Assembly (NCBI GenBank): GCA_027314595.1
Contig: DAHVAN010000286.1
Span: 1-53,377 of the forward strand
DNA from: Actinomycetota bacterium
GTDB taxonomy: Bacteria; Actinomycetota; Actinomycetes; Streptosporangiales; Streptosporangiaceae
Direction: 5' to 3'
Length of the DNA: 53,377 bases
Shown here piece by piece: positions 35,306-43,286 of this stretch; the first letter of the stretch is position 1; every line of letters begins with the position of its first letter. A model generated the notes under the pieces. It was not told where the DNA came from. It saw nothing but the letters and a program-made list of their open reading frames with translations, and made no database searches. The translations under genes were made by a program, and so were the position numbers.

Positions 35306-35889
35306 TGGGCTTCCTCGACACGCTGTTCGGCCGGACCAAGCCGGTCCAGCCGAAGCTGGACGACCTGTTCGCGCTGCCGTCCGCGGCGATCACGCTGCAG
35401 GCGGCGACCGGGTTCACGCCGACCGGGTCAGGCTCGGTGTGCTTCCGGGCAGTGGAGGGCAAGACGTTCTCCGACATCCAGGACGAGGTGCGGGACCTGC
35501 TCAACATGGACACGGGCAAGCCGGACGGCGGCCTGCCCGTGGAGGTGAGCAGGGACACGTACGGCTTCACCTGGCTGGTCAGCTCGCACATGTCCGACGA
35601 GGTGGAAGCGCTCGTCACCGACCTGCACGCGGTCAACAGCGCGCTGGTCGACAACGGGTTCGGCCCCCAGTTGCTGTGCACGCTGGTGGCATTCCGTGAT
35701 CAGGCGGAACGCCGGCTCGCCCTCGTCTACCTGTACAAGCGGGGCACGTTCTACCCGTTCGCCCCGCTGTCCGGGCAGAACAGGGACAACGCGCTCGAAC
35801 TGCAGATCAAGGGCGTGCTCGGGGAGGACCTGAAGATCGAGCAGGACCTTTCCAGGTGGTTCCCCGTCTGGGGAGCGCCTGGCCTGTAG
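35305..35889 (+). CDS. PspA-associated protein PspAB
   Basis: A 194-residue soluble protein starting MGFLDTLFGRTKPVQPKLDDLF. It has the family segments ITLQAATGFTPTGSGSVCFR, HMSDEVEALVTDLHAVNS and FYPFAPLSGQNRDN, ending in IEQDLSRWFPVWGAPG. It is the actinobacterial PspAB partner, encoded with HtpX and PspA; its biochemical activity is unknown. The ATG overlaps the htpX stop by one base, indicating coupled translation. Confidence 0.88.
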   Translation: MGFLDTLFGRTKPVQPKLDDLFALPSAAITLQAATGFTPTGSGSVCFRAVEGKTFSDIQDEVRDLLNMDTGKPDGGLPVEVSRDTYGFTWLVSSHMSDEVEALVTDLHAVNSALVDNGFGPQLLCTLVAFRDQAERRLALVYLYKRGTFYPFAPLSGQNRDNALELQIKGVLGEDLKIEQDLSRWFPVWGAPGL

Positions 35890-36002
35890 CAGCCGCCGGA
35901 GGCGGCGGCCGGGCTGTGCGGAATGTCGGGCCCGGGCATATGGTTGTTGTGGAGCGACGGATGCCGCGCGGGCGGCACAACCGAGACGGGAGCCAGTCAC
36001 AG

Positions 36003-36353
36003 ATGACCGTTCAGGACGAAGCGACGCGCCAGGGCGTCATCCTCACCGAGGTCGCCGCCGCCAAGGTGGGCGCGCTGCTCAGCCAGGAGGGCCGCGATGA
36101 CCTGAGGCTGCGCGTGGCCGTGCAGCCGGGCGGGTGCTCGGGACTGCGTTACCAGCTGTACTTCGACGAGCGTTCCTTCGACGGTGACGTCGTCGCGGAG
36201 TTCAGCGGTGTCGAGGTGGTCACCGACAAGATGAGCGCGCCCTACCTGACCGGCGCGACCATCGACTTCGTGGACACGATCGAGAAGCAGGGCTTCACGA
36301 TCGACAACCCGAACGCGACCGGGTCCTGCGCCTGCGGCGACTCCTTCCACTGA
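36003..36353 (+). CDS. erpA: HesB/IscA/ErpA-type iron-sulfur insertion protein
   Basis: A 116-residue A-type carrier that passes [2Fe-2S]/[4Fe-4S] clusters to apoproteins. The three conserved cysteines are in PGGCSGLRY and SCACGDSF. ATG 36003 follows a GGGAG site; an upstream in-frame start is possible but not conserved. Its place 27 bases before adoK and near cta genes matches the mycobacterial arrangement (Rv2204c, Rv2202c, Rv2200c), where such proteins supply respiratory enzymes. Confidence 0.92.
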   Translation: MTVQDEATRQGVILTEVAAAKVGALLSQEGRDDLRLRVAVQPGGCSGLRYQLYFDERSFDGDVVAEFSGVEVVTDKMSAPYLTGATIDFVDTIEKQGFTIDNPNATGSCACGDSFH

Positions 36354-36379
36354 CGCGCCCGGCGTAGATACCCCGCACA

Positions 36380-37354
36380 ATGCGCATAGCCGTCACTGGG
36401 TCGATCGCGACCGACCACCTGATGATGTTCTCAGGCAAGTTCACCGACACGCTGATCGCCGAGAAGCTGGACAAGGTGTCCTTGTCGTTCCTCGTCGGCG
36501 ACCTGGAGATCCGCCGGGGCGGCGTCGCCGGGAACATCGCCTTCGGCCTGGGATGCCTGGGACTCAAGCCGCTGCTCGTCGGCAGCGTCGGCCCCGACTT
36601 CGCCGAATACCGCGCCTGGCTCGAGGCGCACGGTGTCGACACCTCGGGCGTGCAGACGTCGGTGACGCGCCACACCGCGCGCTTCACCGCGACGAACGAC
36701 ACCGAGGGGAACCAGATCGCGTCGTTCTACCCGGGCGCGATGAGCGAGGACTCCTCCATCGACATCGTGTCCTTCGCCGCCGCCAACGGCGTGGACCTGG
36801 TGCTGATCGGGGCGGGCGACCCGGCCGCGATGCAGCGGTTCACCGCCGGGTGCCGCGCCGCCGGCATCCCGTTCGCCGCTGACTTTTCCCAGCAGGTCGC
36901 CTTCCTCGACGGCGAGTCCATGCGCTCGCTCATCGACGGCGCCGCGTACTTGTTCTGCAACGAGTACGAGGAAGCGGTGATCGAGTCCAAGACCGGCTGG
37001 TCCAACGCCGACATCCTGGAGCGCGTGACGACGCGGATCATCACCCTCGGCGCCGACGGCGCCCGGGTGGAGCGACACGGGGCGGAGCCGGTAGTCGTCG
37101 GCTCGGTGCCGGACGCGAAGTTCGTGGAGCCGACAGGCGCCGGAGACGGGTTCCGCTGCGGCTTCCTGGCCGGCATGGCGTGGGGCCTGCCGACCGAGCG
37201 CGCCATCCAGCTCGGCAACCTGATGGCCGTGTACGTCCTGGAGACGGTCGGCCCGCAGGAATACGAGCTCAAGCCGGGCCCGTTCGCCGAGCGCGCCGCC
37301 GCCGCCTACGGTGAGGCGGCCGCCGGGGAAATCGCCGCCCGCCTCGTGGGCTAG
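36380..37354 (+). CDS. adoK: Adenosine kinase, PfkB family (mycobacterial AdoK type)
   Basis: A 324-residue ribokinase-like sugar kinase. It follows the M. tuberculosis adenosine kinase closely: MRIAVTGSIATDHLM, KVSLSFLVGDLEIRRGG, QIASFYPGAMSED, DGAAYLFCNEYE and the catalytic GAGDGFRCGFLAGM with the base aspartate. AdoK phosphorylates adenosine to AMP in purine salvage. It lies 26 bases after erpA; a strong terminator follows the stop. Confidence 0.9.
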   Translation: MRIAVTGSIATDHLMMFSGKFTDTLIAEKLDKVSLSFLVGDLEIRRGGVAGNIAFGLGCLGLKPLLVGSVGPDFAEYRAWLEAHGVDTSGVQTSVTRHTARFTATNDTEGNQIASFYPGAMSEDSSIDIVSFAAANGVDLVLIGAGDPAAMQRFTAGCRAAGIPFAADFSQQVAFLDGESMRSLIDGAAYLFCNEYEEAVIESKTGWSNADILERVTTRIITLGADGARVERHGAEPVVVGSVPDAKFVEPTGAGDGFRCGFLAGMAWGLPTERAIQLGNLMAVYVLETVGPQEYELKPGPFAERAAAAYGEAAAGEIAARLVG

Positions 37355-37368
37355 CCAATTCCCGGGCT

Positions 37369-37411
37369 GTCCCGCCAGGGGAGCGTCGCTCTCCGGGCGG
37401 GACATTTTTTT
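37369..37411 (+). terminator. Strong Rho-independent terminator after adoK
   Basis: TGTCCCGCC (37369-37377) pairs with GGCGGGACA (37396-37404), with an inner GGAG/CTCC pairing, followed by seven T residues (37405-37411). It is the only hairpin in the window with a clear T-tract. Confidence 0.93.
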
Positions 37412-37414
37412 ATT

Positions 37415-37426
37415 CATCCCGAACGA
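37415..37426 (+). repeat. Dispersed motif A, copy 5
   Basis: CATCCCGAACGA, beginning four bases after the T-tract of the adoK terminator and in the sense orientation. Confidence 0.75.
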
Positions 37427-37523
37427 GCGGTGGCGTCTCCGTCAGGCCGCCATCCCTCTGCCCAGGCGCGTGCCCCGCGCGGGAGGGCACGGTCCGGCCA
37501 GCGGGAGGCGGTAGCGTAACTGC

Positions 37524-38594
37524 ATGGCCGCGCTCGCATCCGGATACCAGGGACCACCCGAGCTCACCATCGGCGGCGCGTTCACGCACTGGACCGCCGA
37601 CGTGCCGATGATCGCGCTCGTCGTCGTGCTCGGCGGCTGCTACCTGGCCGCGGTCTGGCGGGTCCGCCGCCGCGGCGGCAGGTGGGCGACCGGGCGGGCG
37701 GTGGCGTTCTGCGGGGTCGGGCTTGGCGTCCTCGTGCTGGCCACCATGTCCTGGATCGGCGTCTACCAGGGAGTGCTGTTCTACGTGCGGGCGGTGCAGA
37801 CGGTGCTGCTCGTGCTGCTCGTGCCGCTGTTCCTGGCGATGGGCAAGCCGCTGACGCTGCTCGGCGCGGCGTTCCCGGCCGCCGGGCGGCGGGTGAACGC
37901 GATCGTGCGCAGCCGGGCCGCGGTCGTGGCGACGTTCCCGGCGATCACCACCTTGCTGCTCGTCGGCCTGCCCATGACGATGTACTTCTCGTCCTGGTAC
38001 ACGGCGGTCTTCCACAGCGGGACGATCCGCGAGCTGACCTACGTGCTGCTGATGATCCCCGGGTACGTGTTCTTCTGGACGCTGCTGCGGGTGGACCCGG
38101 TGCCGAAGGAGTACCCGTACGGCGTCGCGATGTGGATCACCGCCGCCGAGGTGGTCGGTGACGCGTTCTTCGGCATCGCGGTGCTCGCGGACAACAACCT
38201 GATCGCCGGCCCCTACTATCACGCGGTCGGCTATCCAGGGTGGCCGAGCCTCGCCACCAGCCAGGTCATCGGCGGAGGCTCGCTCTGGGTCCTCGGCGAC
38301 CTGGTCGGACTGCCGTTCCTCGCCGCCGGGCTCATCCAGATGATGCGCGAGGACCAGGCCGAGGCGGCCGCCATCGACGCCGAACTCGACGCCAGGGACG
38401 CCGCCAGGCACGCCACCCAGGCCGCCGCCCTGACTGGCCCCGGCCCGCAGGCCCCGGCCGCCGCCCTGACTGGCCCCGGCCCGCAGGCCCCGGCCGGCGA
38501 CGCCCCGGCCGGCGACGCGGCCGGCGTCGCCGGCGAGGACCGCCCCTGGTGGGAGGACGACCAGCGCTTCACCGGGCGCTTCGGGGACGCCTGA
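37524..38594 (+). CDS. Cytochrome c oxidase assembly protein, CtaG/caa3 type
   Basis: A 356-residue membrane protein with about seven helices, of the CtaG_Bacillus-like family needed for copper insertion or assembly of aa3/caa3 oxidase. Conserved parts include FTHWTADVPMI, LATMSWIGVYQGVLFYVRAVQ, LPMTMYFSSWY and DVVGxx-like VVGDAFFGIAVL. The C-terminal 80 residues are cytosolic, with a 36-base DNA unit repeated twice (ALTGPGPQAP repeats). ATG 37524 is seven bases after TAGCGT, suggesting a leaderless mRNA. It is close to ctaC, ctaD and ctaF. Confidence 0.85.
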   Translation: MAALASGYQGPPELTIGGAFTHWTADVPMIALVVVLGGCYLAAVWRVRRRGGRWATGRAVAFCGVGLGVLVLATMSWIGVYQGVLFYVRAVQTVLLVLLVPLFLAMGKPLTLLGAAFPAAGRRVNAIVRSRAAVVATFPAITTLLLVGLPMTMYFSSWYTAVFHSGTIRELTYVLLMIPGYVFFWTLLRVDPVPKEYPYGVAMWITAAEVVGDAFFGIAVLADNNLIAGPYYHAVGYPGWPSLATSQVIGGGSLWVLGDLVGLPFLAAGLIQMMREDQAEAAAIDAELDARDAARHATQAAALTGPGPQAPAAALTGPGPQAPAGDAPAGDAAGVAGEDRPWWEDDQRFTGRFGDA

Positions 38595-38828
38595 CCCCGC
38601 GAGCCAACGGGGCGTGTCTGCCCGCCCGCGATAAGCCGAAGAGTTGAACGCCTTTTTCCGACTTTGCTCACTCTACGACTATTTTTGCGCCCGAGATGCC
38701 CGGAATGTCCAGCGAGAAAGTGCGCAAAGTGAGCGGGTGATGCGCCTGTGACCGCTGTCCCGGCAGCGGTCCGGCGCCGTATCCGGGGATGAGCGCGGGG
38801 CGAGCGGGGCTACCGCAGTCGCCACCGT

Positions 38829-38840
38829 TCGTTCGGGACA
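38829..38840 (-). repeat. Dispersed motif A, copy 6 (variant)
   Basis: TGTCCCGAACGA on the minus strand, 29 bases downstream of the TusA-like stop, in the sense orientation. Flanking bases CGCCACCG are shared with the copy at 37415. Confidence 0.6.
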
Positions 38841-38868
38841 AGTAACAGCGGAACCGGGGCGGGACCCG

Positions 38869-39267
38869 TCAGTACCTGCGGCGGATGCCGAAAGCCCAGC
38901 CTTGCTCTAGTTCGTCCCTGAAGACGAATTCGTGTGACTTCATGCCGCACCACGCGGGGACGTCGGTGTAGGCGGCGGGATCGTCGGCGAGCACGGCGAT
39001 GACCTCGCCGACGGGCACGTCGCGGATCTGCTCGGCGAGCATGATGATCGGGATCGGGCACTTGCGGCCGAGAGCGTCGATCGTCACCTGCGCCTGCGAT
39101 GCGGACCGGGGGGGCCAGGGGGGCCGGGGGGGAACGGGGGGACGGGCAGGCCCCTCGTGCGGGGGGTCCCCGGGGGGTCGTCCCCCGGGAGAAACAGAGC
39201 CCCCTGGGGAAGCAGAGCCCCCTGGGGAAACAGAACTCCCCTTCCGGCCGCGCCAGTTGCGGCTCAT
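38869..39267 (-). CDS. TusA/SirA-family sulfur-carrier-like protein with low-complexity N-terminus
   Basis: The C-terminal 75 residues are a TusA fold: VTIDALGRKCPIPIIMLAEQI has the conserved CP-x-P cysteine, and GEVIAVLADDPAAYTDVPAWC the second half. TusA relatives deliver persulfide sulfur or take part in redox regulation. The first 55 residues in the 132-residue frame (MSRNWRGRKGSSVSPGGSA...) are Pro/Gly/Ser-rich and come from G-tract and CAGAGCCCCCTGG tandem DNA, so they may be a leader. GTG starting MTIDALGRKC is an alternative start. Function here is unassigned. Confidence 0.78.
   Translation of the reverse strand: MSRNWRGRKGSSVSPGGSASPGGSVSPGGRPPGDPPHEGPARPPVPPRPPWPPRSASQAQVTIDALGRKCPIPIIMLAEQIRDVPVGEVIAVLADDPAAYTDVPAWCGMKSHEFVFRDELEQGWAFGIRRRY
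39107..39240. repeat. G-tract array and 18-base tandem repeats
   Basis: On the plus strand, four runs of five to seven G lie close together (39107-39142), a possible quadruplex. Two to three units of CAGAGCCCCCTGGGGAA-type sequence follow (39194-39232). All sit in the 5-prime part of the TusA-like frame. Confidence 0.75.
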
Positions 39268-39526
39268 GCGATCACGTCCACGCCCTCCATAGTGCCCCGG
39301 TCGGCTGGGGGTACGGGTGAGAATACGGAAGGAAGCTGCTCGACTGCGCAGTGTCGCCAAAATAACCTGATATGCGGAACGCCGGGGGTCCTGCGCGGCA
39401 CCGTAAGGGGTCGCGATACTGTTTCCACGACACGCTGTAGAAGACGTGGACCGGACCCAGGTGGCCGGGCGACATTGTTGGGCTGGCCGGCTGGTTGGTG
39501 CCAGCGGGCAAGGAAGGGCGCTCCAC

Positions 39527-40345
39527 TTGACTCTGATCCGTCGGCAGGCCGCGCGGGGCGCGCGCGGCACCGCCACGCGCCGCCGGGCGAACGCGGTGCG
39601 CGTTGGTGCGCTTGCCGTCATGCTGCTTGCCCTCACCGGGTGCGCTAACAACACGTTCACCCGCATCGGCTTCCCGAACCCCGTCACCGAGCAGGGCAAG
39701 GTGACGCTCAGCCTCTGGCAGGGGTCGTGGATCGCCGGGATGCTCGTCGCCTGCGTGGTGTGGGGACTGATCTTGTGGGCGGTGGTCTTCCACCGCAAGC
39801 GCGGTGACAAGCTGCCGCCGCAGGTCCGCTACAACATGCCGATCGAGATCCTGTACACGATCGTGCCGTTCGTCCTCATCGCGGTGCTCTTCTACTACAC
39901 CGCCAAGGACGAGAACACGATCGACAACATGGTCTCGAACCCGAAGGTGACCGTGAACGTGGTCGGCTTCCAGTGGAGCTGGGAGTTCAACTACCCCCAG
40001 TACGGCGTCGCCAGCGACGGCTACATGTGGGGCTTCGGGCCGCTGCCGGTGCTCGAGATCCCGGTCGGCGAGGTGATCCAGTTCAACCTCACGTCGACGG
40101 ACGTGGTCCACTCGTTCTGGGTGCCCCAGTTCCTGTTCAAGCGGGACGTCATCCCCGGCCACCCGAACCACTTCCAGATCACCGCCACGCAGACCGGGAC
40201 CTACACCGGGCACTGCAGTGAACTCTGCGGCCTCTACCACAGCAGGATGCTGTTCACGGTGAAGATCGTGACGCCCGCGCAGTTCCAGACATGGATTGCC
40301 CAGGAGAAGGCGATCCAGAAGACAGCTTCAGGGAGTACCCAGTGA
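39527..40345 (+). CDS. ctaC: Cytochrome c oxidase subunit II
   Basis: A 272-residue lipoprotein-type subunit II. The signal peptide ends in a lipobox, LLALTGC, near residue 40. Two membrane helices follow, then the copper-A domain with GFQWSWEF and the ligands in [14 protein letters not shown]. It accepts electrons from cytochrome c for the aa3 oxidase. The start is TTG 39527, nine bases after AAGGAAGG. It overlaps ctaD by four bases (GTGA), so the operon is coupled. Confidence 0.93.
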   Translation: MTLIRRQAARGARGTATRRRANAVRVGALAVMLLALTGCANNTFTRIGFPNPVTEQGKVTLSLWQGSWIAGMLVACVVWGLILWAVVFHRKRGDKLPPQVRYNMPIEILYTIVPFVLIAVLFYYTAKDENTIDNMVSNPKVTVNVVGFQWSWEFNYPQYGVASDGYMWGFGPLPVLEIPVGEVIQFNLTSTDVVHSFWVPQFLFKRDVIPGHPNHFQITATQTGTYTGHCSELCGLYHSRMLFTVKIVTPAQFQTWIAQEKAIQKTASGSTQ

Positions 40346-42054
40346 CGAGCCTCGACCAGCCGGCCTCAGCCCGCACGGTAGCCCGCGCGCGGCGGACCGA
40401 GCGTAAGGGCTCGATCCTCGCGGACTGGCTCTCCTCCACGGACCACAAGATCATCGGGCACATGTACCTGATCACGTCGTTCGTGTTCTTCCTGCTCGCC
40501 GGGATCATGGCGCTGCTGATCCGGATCCAGCTCCTGGGCCCGGACATGCACGTCGTGTCCGACCAGCAGTACAACGAGCTGTTCACCATGCACGGCACGA
40601 TCATGCTGCTGCTGTTCGCGACGCCGCTGTTCGTCGGGTTCGCGAACGAGCTGATACCGCTGCAGATCGGCTCGCCGGACGTGGCGTTCCCGCGGCTGAA
40701 CCTGCTCAGCTACTACCTGTTCACCTTCGGCGGGCTGATCCTGCTCGCCAGCTTCCTCTCGCCGGGCGGCGCCGCCTCGTTCGGCTGGTACGCGTACTCG
40801 CCGCTGACCAGCGCGGCGTACTCGCCGGGCATCGGCGCGGACATGTGGATCATGGGGCTGGTGCTGTCCGGGTTCGGCACGATCCTCGGCGGCGTGAACT
40901 TCATCACGACGATCTTCTGCATGCGGGCGCCCGGCATGACGATGTTCCGGATGCCGATCTTCACCTGGAACGCGCTGCTGACCTCCATGCTGATCCTGCT
41001 GGCGTTCCCCGTGCTGGCGGCCGCGCTGCTGGTGCTGGAGATCGACCGGCGGCTGGGCGCGCAGGTCTTCGCCGCCAACAGCGGCGGCGCGATCTTGTGG
41101 CAGAACCTGTTCTGGTTCTTCGGCCATCCTGAGGTGTATATCCTCGCGCTGCCCTTCTTCGGCATAGCGACGGAGATCCTGCCGGTGTTCAGCCGCAAGC
41201 CGCTGTTCGGCTACAAGACGCTGATCGCCGCGACGATCTCGATCGCCGGCCTGTCGATGACCGTGTGGGCGCACCACATGTTCACCACCGGCGCGGTGCT
41301 GCTGCCGTTCTTCTCGTTCATGACGTTCCTCATCGCGGTGCCGACCGGGGTGAAGTTCTTCAACTGGGCGGGCACCATGTGGCGCGGCCAGCTCTCGTTC
41401 GAGCCGCCGATGCTGTACACGATCGGGTTCCTCGTCGTGTTCTTGTTCGGCGGCATCACCGGCATCATGCTGGCCTCCCCGCCGCTGGACTTCGCGGTGT
41501 CGGACTCCTACTTCGTCGTGGCCCACTTCCACTACGTGCTGGCCGGCACGGTGCTGTTCGAGATGTTCGCCGGGTTCTACTTCTGGTGGCCGAAGATGAC
41601 CGGCAAGATGCTCAACAGCAGGCTCGCCAAGGTCCAGTTCTGGCTGATGTTCATCGGGTTCAACATGACGTTCCTTGTCATGCACTGGACGGGCGTGCAG
41701 GGCCAGGTCCGCCGCACGGCGAACTACCCGTTCCTGCCCGGCGACGTCACGACGCTGAACATCATCTCCACGGTCGGGTCGTGGCTGCTGGCGCTGTCGG
41801 TGCTGCTGTTCTTCTGGAACGTCTACGTGACGGCACGGTGGGGCGTGAAGGTGACGGAGGACGACCCGTGGGGCTACTGCAGCTCGCTGGAGTGGGCGAC
41901 CTCGTGCCCGCCGCCGCGGCACAACTTCTACCGAATCCCGCGGATCCGTTCCGAGCGCCCCGCGTTCGATGCGCACTACCCGCACATCAAGGCGGGTAGC
42001 GCGTCCCGGGACGTCGAGCAGATGATTCCCGCTATCAGCGCAGCTAAGAAGTAG
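40342..42054 (+). CDS. ctaD: Cytochrome c oxidase subunit I
   Basis: A 570-residue heme-copper oxidase subunit with about twelve helices. Heme and copper ligands are visible in [24 protein letters not shown] and WAHHMFTTG, and in [11 protein letters not shown]. The GHPEVY glutamate marks the proton channel of type A oxidases. It reduces oxygen to water and pumps protons. Start GTG 40342 overlaps the ctaC stop. Fourteen bases separate it from ctaF. Confidence 0.97.
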   Translation: MTSLDQPASARTVARARRTERKGSILADWLSSTDHKIIGHMYLITSFVFFLLAGIMALLIRIQLLGPDMHVVSDQQYNELFTMHGTIMLLLFATPLFVGFANELIPLQIGSPDVAFPRLNLLSYYLFTFGGLILLASFLSPGGAASFGWYAYSPLTSAAYSPGIGADMWIMGLVLSGFGTILGGVNFITTIFCMRAPGMTMFRMPIFTWNALLTSMLILLAFPVLAAALLVLEIDRRLGAQVFAANSGGAILWQNLFWFFGHPEVYILALPFFGIATEILPVFSRKPLFGYKTLIAATISIAGLSMTVWAHHMFTTGAVLLPFFSFMTFLIAVPTGVKFFNWAGTMWRGQLSFEPPMLYTIGFLVVFLFGGITGIMLASPPLDFAVSDSYFVVAHFHYVLAGTVLFEMFAGFYFWWPKMTGKMLNSRLAKVQFWLMFIGFNMTFLVMHWTGVQGQVRRTANYPFLPGDVTTLNIISTVGSWLLALSVLLFFWNVYVTARWGVKVTEDDPWGYCSSLEWATSCPPPRHNFYRIPRIRSERPAFDAHYPHIKAGSASRDVEQMIPAISAAKK

Positions 42055-42068
42055 GGGCGTGTACTGAC

Positions 42069-42464
42069 ATGAGGGTCGAGGGCTGGCTTTTCCTCGGTTG
42101 CGGCGTCTTCTTCATCGGCGCCGACGTGGTCTACTGGTACACCTCGCAGGACCCCACGGGGACCACGGCGCTGGCGCTCGCGGTGGGGCTCGCCGTGCTC
42201 GCCGGGTACTACTTGCTGTTCACCGGCCGGCGGCTGCCGCCCCGGCCGGAGGACAACAACGAGGGCGAGATCGTCGATGGCACCGGGGAGATCGGATTCT
42301 TCAGCCCGCACAGCTGGTGGCCGCTGTTCCTCGGGCTGGCCGCCGCGGTGGCCGCGATCGGCGTGGCGGTCGGCTGGTGGCTCTTCCTGATCGGCTTGCT
42401 GCTGGTGTTCCTCACCGCGATCGGGTTTGTCTTCGAGTACTACCGGGGCCACTTCAGCCACTGA
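42069..42464 (+). CDS. ctaF: Actinobacterial cytochrome c oxidase subunit IV
   Basis: A 131-residue membrane subunit with about four hydrophobic segments. It contains the family features MRVEGWLFLGCGVFF, RPEDNNEGEIVDGTGEIGFFSPHSWWPL and a C-terminal FVFEYYRGHFS. CtaF is the actinobacteria-specific small subunit associated with subunits I and II. It is the third gene of the operon; the next gene is convergent. Confidence 0.93.
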   Translation: MRVEGWLFLGCGVFFIGADVVYWYTSQDPTGTTALALAVGLAVLAGYYLLFTGRRLPPRPEDNNEGEIVDGTGEIGFFSPHSWWPLFLGLAAAVAAIGVAVGWWLFLIGLLLVFLTAIGFVFEYYRGHFSH

Positions 42465-42527
42465 CGTACAGCGGGGAAGCGGGCCCGCCCCGCCCGGCTG
42501 CTCCTGCTGCCCGGCTGCTCCTGCTGC

Positions 42528-43286
42528 TCAGCCTGCCGGCGCCAGGCCGGCCTGGTAGGCGATTATCACCAGTTGCACCCGGTCACGGGCGTCCAGCTTG
42601 GTGAGCAGGTGGGCCACGTGCGTCTTGGCAGTGGCGGGGGAGATGCACAGCCGGTCCGCGATTTCCGCGTTGGACAGTCCCGTGGCCACGAGGCGGAGCA
42701 CCTCGCACTCGCGCTCGGTGAGCAGCCGGGTGATCTGGCCGCTGCCGGCCGCCCCGGCCGCCCCCGGCGTCCCTGGCGCGCGCGGCGCTCCCAGCGAAAG
42801 GGCGGACGCTGGCGTTCCGTGGACCGTGCCGCGCGCCGGCCCGGGCGCGGCTGCGGGAGTCCTGGCGAACTCGCTGATCAGACGGCGGGTGATGCTGGGC
42901 GCGAGCAGCGCGTCGCCGGCCGCGACGACCCGGATGGCGGTCAGCAGGTCGGCCGGGAGCGTGTCCTTGAGCAGGAAACCGCTCGCTCCGGCGCGCAGCG
43001 CCGCGAACACGTACTCGTCGAGGTCGAAGGTCGTCAAGATGATCACGCGCACGCCTGCCGACTGCGCCGAGGCGGTGATCTGGCGGGTCGCCTCGATGCC
43101 GTCGAGCACCGGCATCCGCACGTCCATGAGGACGACGTCCGGCTTCGCGCCGCGGGCGACGGCCACCGCCTCGGCCCCGTTGGCGGCCTCGCCGACGACG
43201 GTGAACCCTGGCGTGGCGGCGATGATGCCGCAGAAGCCGACCCTGACAAGCGCCTGGTCGTCGGCCACCGCGACGGAGATCGTCAT
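42528..43286 (-). CDS. NarL/FixJ-family response regulator
   Basis: A 252-residue two-component regulator. The receiver has the phosphoacceptor Asp in PDVVLMDVRMP (about residue 54) and Lys in LKDTLPADLL. A Pro/Ala/Gly-rich linker of about 45 residues (PGTPGAAGAAGS-type) precedes the LuxR-type HTH, TERECEVLRLVATGLSNAEI and SPATAKTHVAHLL. Its start overlaps the kinase stop by four bases (43283-43286). Targets are unknown; the divergent ABC-exporter locus is the best candidate. A CCCGGCTGCTCCTGCTG repeat ends at the stop. Confidence 0.93.
   Translation of the reverse strand: MTISVAVADDQALVRVGFCGIIAATPGFTVVGEAANGAEAVAVARGAKPDVVLMDVRMPVLDGIEATRQITASAQSAGVRVIILTTFDLDEYVFAALRAGASGFLLKDTLPADLLTAIRVVAAGDALLAPSITRRLISEFARTPAAAPGPARGTVHGTPASALSLGAPRAPGTPGAAGAAGSGQITRLLTERECEVLRLVATGLSNAEIADRLCISPATAKTHVAHLLTKLDARDRVQLVIIAYQAGLAPAG

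Noticed and set aside
40366-41985. A 539-codon antisense frame to ctaD
   Set aside because: Basic, low-complexity translation opposite an unmistakable oxidase subunit.
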